From Nocardia brasiliensis ATCC 700358 (GTDB lineage Bacteria > Actinomycetota > Actinomycetes > Mycobacteriales > Mycobacteriaceae): a stretch of 64,000 bases of DNA. The notes below the pieces were generated by a model. It saw only the letters and a program-made list of their open reading frames with translations. It ran no database searches and was not told the DNA's origin. Shown in pieces: positions 57,615 through 64,000 of this stretch (positions are counted from its first letter, which is position 1; the number at the start of each line of letters is the position of its first letter). Both the position numbers and the translations under genes were made by a program. Location: NCBI RefSeq assembly GCF_000250675.2, contig NC_018681.1:5890001-5954000 (forward strand), written 5' to 3'.

Positions 57615-58850
57615 ATGGGGTTCTTCGAGGTGGCACAGTTCCGCACCCTGACCCAGCGGCGGGCCGAACTGGAAAAGGAATGGGAGCGCTGGGCTACGGC
57701 TCCGAATACCGCCACGCCACCGCGGTCGCGGCCCACCCTGCTCCGCACCGACGTGGCCCAATCCTGGCAGCGCTCGCTGCACACGGTGGATCCGGGTCGC
57801 ACGGTCGCCCCCGGCCTGGACGACGTCGCCGACCTCTGGTCGGAATCCCCGCTGCGCACGCCGATCACCGAACTGTCCGGTGAACTACGCGGAATCGCCG
57901 AGGACGCAGGCTATCTCGCCGTGGTCACCGACGAGGCGGGCACGATCCTGTGGTCGGCGGGCGATCGTTCGCTGCGCAAGCAGGCCGAGCAGGTGAACTT
58001 CGCGCCCGGCGGGTGCTGGAACGAAAGCAATATGGGCACCAACGGTTTATCGCTGGCCCTGCACGACGACCGCCCCTGCTCGGTGTTCTCCGCCGAGCAT
58101 CTGATCGCCGCGCTGCACGGCTGGGTGTGCTACTCGGCGCCGATCCACGCGCCCGACGGCAGGCAGCTCGGTGTGCTCGACCTGTCCAGCTCCTGGGATC
58201 GCTCGCACCCGCTGGTGCTGACCTCGGTGCGGGCGCTGGTCACCGCCGTGGAGACGATGCTGCGCGCCGCCGAGCCCACGCCGACGCCGGGCGTCCGGCT
58301 CGAATGTCTGGGCACCGCACGGCTGATGCGCGACGGCAGGCCGGTCCCGCTGCCACCGCGTCAGCTGGAGATCCTGGCGCTGCTCGCGCTCGAGCCCGAC
58401 GGGTTCACGCCCGAGCAGCTGCACGCCGCCGTGTACGGCGACCGGACGGTCTCCGCCAGCACGCTCAAGGCCGATGTGTCGCATCTGCGCCGCGCCACCG
58501 GCGGCGAGATCACCAACCGCCGCTACCTGCTGACCGGGCCGGTGGCCTGCGATGCGGTCGACTTGCTGGCCGCCGTGGCGGCGGGCGACACCACCTCCGC
58601 GGTGTGGCTCTATCGCGGCCCACTGCTGCCCGGTTCGGACACGCCCGGCGTGGTGCAGTGGCGCTCCTATCTCGATGTCGGCGTGCGCAATGCGGTCTTG
58701 GCCAGCGATCGCGCCGAACACGCGGTCACCTTCGGCGAGCGCGCGCCCGGCGATATCGCGGTGCACGAGCACGCGCTGCGACTGCTGCCCCTCGACGACG
58801 TGCGCCGCGCCGTGGTCGCCGCCCGGTTGCACACTGCCTTGCGCTCCTGA
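57615..58850 (+). CDS. GAF-domain transcriptional regulator of the aldehyde dehydrogenase
   Basis: 411 residues. The N-terminal region with RTDVAQSWQRSL is the AcoR-type start, a GAF-like sensor domain follows (GYLAVVTDEAGTILWS ... NESNMGTNGLSLAL ... SAPIHAPDGRQLGVLDLSSSW), and a C-terminal winged helix (LPPRQLEILALLALEPDGF, SASTLKADVSHLRRATGG) ends the protein. The sigma-54 AAA domain of true AcoR is absent; these shortened proteins regulate aldehyde or alcohol oxidation genes. Directly upstream of an aldehyde dehydrogenase, with two palindromes in the 99-bp gap. Confidence 0.85.
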   Translation: MGFFEVAQFRTLTQRRAELEKEWERWATAPNTATPPRSRPTLLRTDVAQSWQRSLHTVDPGRTVAPGLDDVADLWSESPLRTPITELSGELRGIAEDAGYLAVVTDEAGTILWSAGDRSLRKQAEQVNFAPGGCWNESNMGTNGLSLALHDDRPCSVFSAEHLIAALHGWVCYSAPIHAPDGRQLGVLDLSSSWDRSHPLVLTSVRALVTAVETMLRAAEPTPTPGVRLECLGTARLMRDGRPVPLPPRQLEILALLALEPDGFTPEQLHAAVYGDRTVSASTLKADVSHLRRATGGEITNRRYLLTGPVACDAVDLLAAVAAGDTTSAVWLYRGPLLPGSDTPGVVQWRSYLDVGVRNAVLASDRAEHAVTFGERAPGDIAVHEHALRLLPLDDVRRAVVAARLHTALRS

Positions 58851-58851
58851 A

Positions 58852-58919
58852 TGCACGTGCAGTTGCACGCGCGTCGGTCACACCAACCTCGCACCAACCT
58901 TGGCGGGTCATAGTGACCC
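58852..58919. promoter_or_regulatory. palindromes in the aldehyde dehydrogenase promoter region
   Basis: TGCACGTGCA (58852-58861) is a perfect 10-bp palindrome. GGGTCA-TAG-TGACCC (58905-58919) is a perfect inverted repeat 31 bp before the dehydrogenase ATG. Between them lie two CACCAACCT copies. All are likely operator elements for the GAF regulator. Confidence 0.5.
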
Positions 58920-58949
58920 GACCACAGTGATTCTGCGAGGAGCGAGTGC

Positions 58950-60467
58950 ATGATCTACGCGAGACCGGGGTCCGACACCAGCATCGTCAGTTTCGCCGGC
59001 CGTTACGACAATTTCATCGCCGGTGACTGGGCGCCGCCCATGACGGGACGGTATTTCGACAACCCCTCCCCCGTGGACGGCGAAAACTTCTGTGCCGTGG
59101 CACGATCCAGTGCCGCCGATATCGATATGGCGCTGGAGGCCGCGCACGCCGCCGCCGAGCGCTGGGCGCTCACCTCGGCGACCGAGCGGGCGAACATCCT
59201 GTTGCGGATCGCGGAGCGCATCGATGCGCACCGCGAGCGGCTCGCGGTGGCCGAGACCTGGGACAACGGCAAGCCGATCCGCGAATCCCTGGCCGCCGAC
59301 CTGCCTTTGGCGGTCGATCACTTCCGCTACTTCGCGGGCGCGATCCGGGCCCAGGAGGGCAGCATCGCCGAGATCGACGGCGACACAGTCGCTTACCACT
59401 TCCACGAACCGGTCGGTGTGGTGGGCCAGATCATTCCGTGGAACTTCCCGATCCTGATGGCCGCGTGGAAGATCGCGCCCGCCCTCGCCGCGGGCAACTG
59501 CATCGTGCTCAAACCCGCGGAACAGACCCCGGTTTCGATCCTGCTCGTGGTCGAGCTGATCGCCGATCTGCTACCGCCCGGAGTCCTCAACGTGGTCAAC
59601 GGTTTCGGCGTGGAGGCGGGCAAGCCGCTGGCCGCCAGTCCCCGGGTGGCGAAGCTGGCGTTCACCGGCGAAACCACCACCGGGCGGCTTGTTCTGCAGT
59701 ACGCCAGCGAGAACATCGTGCCGGTGACGCTCGAGCTGGGCGGCAAGAGCCCCAACATCTTTCTGCCCGACGTGCTCGCCGCCGACGACGAATATCTGGA
59801 CAAGGCGATCGAAGGCTTCACGATGTTCGCGTTCAACCAGGGCGAGGTGTGCACCTGCCCGTCGCGCGCGCTGATCCACTCCTCGATCTACGACGAGTTC
59901 CTGGCCCGTTGTATCGAGCGCACCGACGCGATCGTGGGCGGTGACCCGCTCGACGAGCGCACCATGATCGGCGCCCAGGCCGGGCCCGATCAGTACGAAA
60001 AGATTCTGTCCTACATCGACATCGGACGACAGGAGGGCGCTCGGGTGCTGACGGGCGGGGAGGCCCGCAAGGTGGATGGGCTGCCCGGCGGGTACTACAT
60101 CCAACCCACGATCTTGGCCGGCAGCAACACCATGCGCGTGTTCCAGGAGGAGATCTTCGGACCCGTGGTCGCGGTGACCCGGTTCGACACCGTCGAGGAA
60201 GCGGTGCGCATCGCCAACGACACGCTCTACGGTCTCGGGGCCGGCGTCTGGACCCGGGACGGCAGCACCGCGTTCCGGATGGGCCGCGCGATCAAGGCGG
60301 GCCGGGTGTGGACCAACTGCTATCACGCCTACCCCGCGCACGCCGCGTTCGGCGGCTACAAGAAGTCCGGCATCGGCCGGGAGAACCACAAGATGGTGCT
60401 GAATCACTACCAGCAGACCAAGAATCTGCTGGTCAGCTATGCGCCCAACAAGCAGGGGTTCTTCTGA
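58950..60467 (+). CDS. NAD-dependent aldehyde dehydrogenase
   Basis: 505 residues. PWNFPILMAAWKIAPALAAGN, the Rossmann loop FTGETTTGRLV, catalytic Glu in LELGGKSPNIF and catalytic Cys in FNQGEVCTCPSRAL are intact. The ending HAAFGGYKKSGIGRENHK ... YAPNKQGFF is the acetaldehyde dehydrogenase II/ExaC-AldB group, which oxidises acetaldehyde from ethanol or similar aldehydes. GCGAGGAGC lies just before the ATG. The DUF779 gene begins inside its stop region. Confidence 0.92.
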   Translation: MIYARPGSDTSIVSFAGRYDNFIAGDWAPPMTGRYFDNPSPVDGENFCAVARSSAADIDMALEAAHAAAERWALTSATERANILLRIAERIDAHRERLAVAETWDNGKPIRESLAADLPLAVDHFRYFAGAIRAQEGSIAEIDGDTVAYHFHEPVGVVGQIIPWNFPILMAAWKIAPALAAGNCIVLKPAEQTPVSILLVVELIADLLPPGVLNVVNGFGVEAGKPLAASPRVAKLAFTGETTTGRLVLQYASENIVPVTLELGGKSPNIFLPDVLAADDEYLDKAIEGFTMFAFNQGEVCTCPSRALIHSSIYDEFLARCIERTDAIVGGDPLDERTMIGAQAGPDQYEKILSYIDIGRQEGARVLTGGEARKVDGLPGGYYIQPTILAGSNTMRVFQEEIFGPVVAVTRFDTVEEAVRIANDTLYGLGAGVWTRDGSTAFRMGRAIKAGRVWTNCYHAYPAHAAFGGYKKSGIGRENHKMVLNHYQQTKNLLVSYAPNKQGFF

Positions 60468-60862
60468 TGCAGCAGCGAGCGCAGCGGGTCGCCATCACGG
60501 ACCGGGCACGAAATGTGTTGCGGCAGTTGATCGACTACCACGGTGCCGTGCTGTTGCACCAGTGCGACGACTACGGCGACGCCGCCTCGCCACGCTGGTT
60601 CCCGGTGCGCGAATGCCGGGTCGGCAGTGCCGACGTGCTGCTCGGCTACCTGCCCTGGCACACCGAATTCTGGATGTGCGCCGAACAATACGAGGTGTGG
60701 AAGCACACGCACCTGACGGTGGACGTGGTGAGCGGACGCGGTAGCGGCTTCCCCCTGGAGGCGCCCGACGACGTGCGCTTCCGCATCCGATCCCGACTGC
60801 TCACCGATGCGGAGGTGGCGACCTTGCCGCCGCCGCGCACCGGGGCCGATCGGATGACCTAG
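60467..60862 (+). CDS. DUF779 protein
   Basis: 131 residues. GAVLLHQCDDYGDAASPRWF, then LGYLPWHTEFWMCAEQYEVW and HTHLTVDVVSGRGSGFPLEAP are the DUF779 signatures. The family is almost always next to this type of aldehyde dehydrogenase and is presumed to assist it. The role is unknown; Cys and His residues could bind a metal. The ATG overlaps the dehydrogenase stop (TGATG). Confidence 0.88.
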   Translation: MQQRAQRVAITDRARNVLRQLIDYHGAVLLHQCDDYGDAASPRWFPVRECRVGSADVLLGYLPWHTEFWMCAEQYEVWKHTHLTVDVVSGRGSGFPLEAPDDVRFRIRSRLLTDAEVATLPPPRTGADRMT

Positions 60863-60924
60863 GACCTCCGGGCCTGCGGACCCCGTTCGCGTCGACCGGC
60901 GCGGGCGAGGCCCGGCGGCAGTGT

Positions 60925-60953
60925 CCGCCAGGTGGCGCACGACCACCTGGCGG
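60925..60953. terminator. bidirectional hairpin terminator candidate
   Basis: CCGCCAGGTGG and CCACCTGGCGG form a perfect 11-bp stem around a 7-nt loop (60936-60942), in the 98-bp gap between the convergent DUF779 and gabD2 genes. It is unrelated in sequence to families A and B. Confidence 0.75.
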
Positions 60954-60960
60954 GCGCTGA

Positions 60961-62514
60961 TCAGCGTCCGGGCAGGAACCGCAGGCTGCGCGCGACCGAC
61001 ATCAGGAACCGCTGCCACTTGTCCTGCGAAACCAGCGGGGGCGCATCGAGATTCAGGAACCGGGTGACGACGACGGTCTGCGGCTCGGTGAACTTGAGCA
61101 GTCCGTCCGGGCCGTGCCTGCGCCCGACGCCGGAGATGCCCATGCCGCCCATCGGCGCGGCGGTGCTGCCCCACGCGGGAGCGTAACCCTCGTCCACGCA
61201 GACGGTCCCGGCGTGCAACTGCTCGGCGATCCGCTCCCCCGCGGACTTGTTCGCGGCCCAGACACTGGCGTTCAGGCCGTATTCGGTGTCGTTGGCGAGC
61301 CGGATCGCGTCGGCGACACTGTCGACCGGATAGATCGAGACCAGCGGGCCGAACGTCTCGTTGCGGCCGCATTCCATCTCGTCGGTGACCTCGGCGAGGA
61401 CGGTCGGCTCGTAGAAGAGCGGGCCCAGGTCCGGCCGGGCCTTGCCACCGGCGAGCACCTTCGCGCCCTTGGACGTGGCGTCGGCGACATGCTTGGTCAC
61501 CGTCTCCAGCTGGGCCTCGGAGATGAGCGAGCCGATATCGGCCGAATAGTCGTAGGCCGCACCGAGTTTCGCCGCCTCGACGGCGGCGACGAACTTCTCG
61601 GTGAACTCGTCGGCGATCGACCGTTCCACGTAGAGCCGTTCGATCGAGATACACAGCTGGCCCGCGTTGGAGAAACAGGCCCGCACCGCCGCCTTGGCGA
61701 CCTTGTCCAGGTTCGCGCCCTGCGCCACGATCATCGGGTTCTTGCCGCCGAGTTCGGCGGAGAAGCCGATGAGCCTGCGTCCGCACTGTTCGGCCAGGGT
61801 GCGGCCGGTCGCGGAGGAACCGGTGAACATCAGGTAGTCGCAGCTGTCCACGATCGCGGTGCCGACCACGGTGCCCGGTCCCGGGACCACCGCGAGCAGG
61901 TCCCGTGGCAGGCCGGCGCGGTAGAGCAGCTCGGCGTTGGCCAGCGAGGAGAACGGGGTCTGGCTGTCCGGCTTGACCACCACGGCGTTGCCCGCGATGA
62001 GCGCGGGGATCGAATCGCCGATGGACAGCAGCATCGGGTAGTTCCACGGCGCAACCACACCGACGACGCCCTTGGGCTGATGGCGCACCGACGTGCGATT
62101 CAGCACCGGGAACGCGCCGGGCACGCTGTGCGCGCCGAGCAGGCCGGGTGCGGCCTTGGCGAAGTAGCGGGCCGCGAACATCAGGCCCATGATCTCTTCC
62201 TGCGCCGCCCAGCGGGCCTTGCCGGTCTCGGCCTGCACCACGTCCATCAGGAATTCGCGGTGCTTCACCACGAGCGCGCGGTAGCGTTCCAGCACCGCGG
62301 CGCGATCGGCGGCCGAACGCGCCGCCCAGCGCGTCTGCGCGGCTCTGGCCTTCTCGAACGCGGCCGCCACGTCGTCGGCGGTGCCGACCGGCACGCTGCC
62401 GAGCGGCTTACCGCTGAACGTCTCGGCGATCGTCTTACGCGCACGCTCGTCCGGATTGTCGATCGCGGCGAGCCCGCTCAGACGGTCGAAGACGGCGGCT
62501 TCCGGCGCGGGCAT
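60961..62514 (-). CDS. gabD2: succinic semialdehyde dehydrogenase
   Basis: 517 residues. The start MPAPEAAVFDRLSGLAAI, QAETGKARWAAQEEI, QPKGVVGVVAPWNYPM, FSAELGGKNPMIVA (catalytic Glu), FSNAGQLCISIERLYVE (catalytic Cys) and APMGGMGISGVGRRHGP match mycobacterial GabD2 in order and length (518 residues). It oxidises succinic semialdehyde to succinate with NADP, linking the alpha-ketoglutarate decarboxylase/GABA route to the TCA cycle. Separate from the neighbouring aldehyde dehydrogenase, which is convergent. Confidence 0.93.
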   Translation of the reverse strand: MPAPEAAVFDRLSGLAAIDNPDERARKTIAETFSGKPLGSVPVGTADDVAAAFEKARAAQTRWAARSAADRAAVLERYRALVVKHREFLMDVVQAETGKARWAAQEEIMGLMFAARYFAKAAPGLLGAHSVPGAFPVLNRTSVRHQPKGVVGVVAPWNYPMLLSIGDSIPALIAGNAVVVKPDSQTPFSSLANAELLYRAGLPRDLLAVVPGPGTVVGTAIVDSCDYLMFTGSSATGRTLAEQCGRRLIGFSAELGGKNPMIVAQGANLDKVAKAAVRACFSNAGQLCISIERLYVERSIADEFTEKFVAAVEAAKLGAAYDYSADIGSLISEAQLETVTKHVADATSKGAKVLAGGKARPDLGPLFYEPTVLAEVTDEMECGRNETFGPLVSIYPVDSVADAIRLANDTEYGLNASVWAANKSAGERIAEQLHAGTVCVDEGYAPAWGSTAAPMGGMGISGVGRRHGPDGLLKFTEPQTVVVTRFLNLDAPPLVSQDKWQRFLMSVARSLRFLPGR

Positions 62515-62769
62515 CGTGGCCTCCTACGTAGTCGATGCGATCTCGTGTTACCGCGAGGTACACACAATCTACGCCGTGCGCGGACCCCGCAGTACCGCGA
62601 CAGCGGTCATTGCCGCCGAAGCGGGACAGATCCGGCCGCGAATCCCGCCGCAAACGCCACGCCGAGCGGTCATGCCGCCGTCGGTTGTCGTTCACGGGAA
62701 AGTCAACTCGAGTCTCAGTCAGCGGGACACTGGTCCCGCCCAGTCCATTTTGTGGTTTAGGTTGTGCCG

Positions 62770-64000
62770 ATGTTCAGAGCGAGGCTCGGGGTCCGTACGC
62801 GGATCCTGGCAATCGCGCTCATTCCGAGCCTGACTCTGCTTGTGGTCGGCGTGGGCGCAGCGGGATACCTGGTCGCCGAGGGGACCAAAGCGAAAGAGTG
62901 GGCGGTACAGAATCAGAACGCCATCCCGCAGACCAGAGAACTCATGGAGGCGGTGCAGCAGGAACGCCGCCTGACCCTGGCCCAGCTCGCCGGTGACGAC
63001 ACCGTTCCGCCCGCCCTCGCCGCAGCCCGGATCCGCCTCGACGGCGCGATGCGCGGACTCATCGAGGTGTCGAACGGCCTTCGCGAAGTGGACGATTCGA
63101 AGATCGGCGACGACGTCGCGGGCTTCAACACACTGCTCAGCCAGATGACGCAGGTGCGGATGGCGACCGACGCGGGTCAGCTGCCGCCCTCGGACGCGTA
63201 CATGTTCTACAACCGGTTGCTCGACGTCATCTCCGTGGGCACCGGCATCGCCGAACAGACCGCGCCGGACACCGAGATCGGCGTCGCGATCGCCGACGGC
63301 ATGCGGTTTCTCAATGCGGCCGAAGCGATGTCGCGCAGCAACGCGCTCGGCGTCATGCTTTCCACCAGCAACGGCGCCACGCCCATCCCGGTCGAGGAAT
63401 TCCTGCGCCAAGTCGGCTTCTATCACGCCGAGATCGGCAACCTGACCACCGAACTCAGCGCCGACAAGGCACAGCACGACCGGCTGCAGGCGCTCACCGG
63501 CAGCAATGCCTGGCAGCAGCTGTCGCTGATGGAATCGGCTGTCGCCCAGCGGCATCTGACCACGCAGGCGGCGGCGAACAGTTCGAACGGCTCGGGTAGT
63601 TCGAGCAGCTCCAGCAGTTCGACCAGCTCGAAGCAGCCCGCGCTGCCGTTGTCGAACGCGGAGTGGCAGAACGCCGCGTCCGAGGTGAACCGCGGCCTGA
63701 TCGATGTGTGGACCGCCCAGAACCGGCACTCCCAGGAACTGGCCGAGGACAAGGCGAACAACTCCGCGGCCAACTCGCTGTACGCGGGCGGCGGCGTGCT
63801 CGTGGTCAGCATCGTCGCCTTCCTCATCGCGCTGGTGCTGGCCAACCGGATCATTCGCAGGCTCAAGCGTTTGCGCCGGCAGACCATCGCGATGGCGGAC
63901 GAACGCCTGCCCGAGACGATGCGCAGGCTCAACGACGGCGAAACCATCGACCCCGCGGTCGAAACGCCGGTGCTCGACTTCGGCCACGACGAAATCGGCC
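62770..64000 (+). CDS. nitrate/nitrite-sensor histidine kinase, N-terminal part (cut by window edge)
   Basis: 410 complete codons from the ATG at 62770, running off the window. A first membrane helix (ILAIALIPSLTLLVVGVG) is followed by a helical NIT-type sensor domain (MEAVQQERRLTLAQLAGD ... MRFLNAAEAMSRSNALGVML), a serine run around residues 270-292, a second membrane helix (about 337-361) and the start of a HAMP-like linker. In actinobacteria this kinase type heads conservon operons (roadblock, DUF742 and GTPase genes); whether they follow is not visible. The divergent gap 62515-62769 to gabD2 shows nothing. Confidence 0.85.
   Translation, partial: MFRARLGVRTRILAIALIPSLTLLVVGVGAAGYLVAEGTKAKEWAVQNQNAIPQTRELMEAVQQERRLTLAQLAGDDTVPPALAAARIRLDGAMRGLIEVSNGLREVDDSKIGDDVAGFNTLLSQMTQVRMATDAGQLPPSDAYMFYNRLLDVISVGTGIAEQTAPDTEIGVAIADGMRFLNAAEAMSRSNALGVMLSTSNGATPIPVEEFLRQVGFYHAEIGNLTTELSADKAQHDRLQALTGSNAWQQLSLMESAVAQRHLTTQAAANSSNGSGSSSSSSSSTSSKQPALPLSNAEWQNAASEVNRGLIDVWTAQNRHSQELAEDKANNSAANSLYAGGGVLVVSIVAFLIALVLANRIIRRLKRLRRQTIAMADERLPETMRRLNDGETIDPAVETPVLDFGHDEIG

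Noticed and set aside
36..64000. rRNA, tRNA, riboswitch or prophage genes
   Set aside because: I saw no CCA-ended cloverleaf pattern, no conserved rRNA stretches, no known riboswitch core and no integrase or structural phage genes; short RNAs cannot be excluded by eye.

Overview
This is a high-GC actinobacterial chromosome segment, most likely from Nocardia or a close relative in the mycolic-acid-containing Corynebacteriales. The reasons are the PknG/GlnH/GlnX signalling cluster, a GabD2-type succinic semialdehyde dehydrogenase, a UsfY-like membrane protein, an EthA-like Baeyer-Villiger monooxygenase, an IdeR/DtxR-type iron box, F420-dependent enzyme families and frequent 4-bp ATGA/GTGA gene overlaps. 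No rRNA, tRNA, CRISPR array, phage or transposase gene was seen. The species call is inference from gene content.

Layout. 1-5.5 kb: a PAS/ANTAR and STAS regulatory pair, two glycosyltransferases (GT4, GT9), a DUF6328 membrane protein, and a small stress-like group (UsfY-like protein, lipoprotein, truncated hemerythrin). 5.8-11.2 kb: a frameshifted P1-family peptidase, an FAD/Rieske oxidoreductase, a P-loop kinase overlapping an acetyltransferase that carries nine in-frame 54-bp repeats, and a conserved hypothetical. 11.2-12.6 kb: gene-free, repeat-dense DNA. 12.6-23.4 kb: a CocE/NonD hydrolase, then a seven-gene overlapping operon transcribed leftward (GlnX, GlnH, coiled-coil protein, PknG, PP2C, VWA, FHA) that looks like an amino-acid-sensing phospho-signalling module. 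23.5-26.3 kb: an AraC regulator flanked by decayed MFS and alpha/beta-hydrolase remnants, plus a pentapeptide-repeat protein. 26.6-32.3 kb: a beta-lactamase-fold hydrolase, a second repeat-dense gap, and a single-chain acyl-CoA carboxylase with its own in-frame 15-bp minisatellite. 33-38.7 kb: a BVMO divergent from an ssuCBAD sulfonate-sulfur operon. 38.8-49.2 kb: an APC permease, NTF2/VOC/SRPBCC proteins, an Lrp regulator, an EF-hand protein, an iron-regulated siderophore-interacting protein, a HAD/SDR pair and an SDR/XRE divergent pair. 49.2-57.5 kb: a UvrA paralogue, a toxin-antitoxin-like pair, an F420 oxidoreductase, a frameshifted secreted peptide, several hypotheticals and a lipoprotein. 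57.6-64 kb: a GAF regulator with aldehyde dehydrogenase and DUF779, gabD2, and the start of a nitrate/nitrite-sensor histidine kinase.

The most unusual signal is not a protein system. At least seven large hairpins of two families lie in the gaps between convergent genes. Family A has arms of about 24 nt around a 20-nt loop and four copies. Family B has arms of 30-39 nt next to a conserved 19-mer and three copies. Base changes between copies are largely matched across the stems. Two of the gaps also carry a composite element with long terminal inverted repeats, one copy being filled with a 16-bp satellite. With the two coding minisatellites, this points to a genome with active short-repeat expansion and a palindromic, non-coding repeat family that may act as bidirectional terminators or non-autonomous mobile units.
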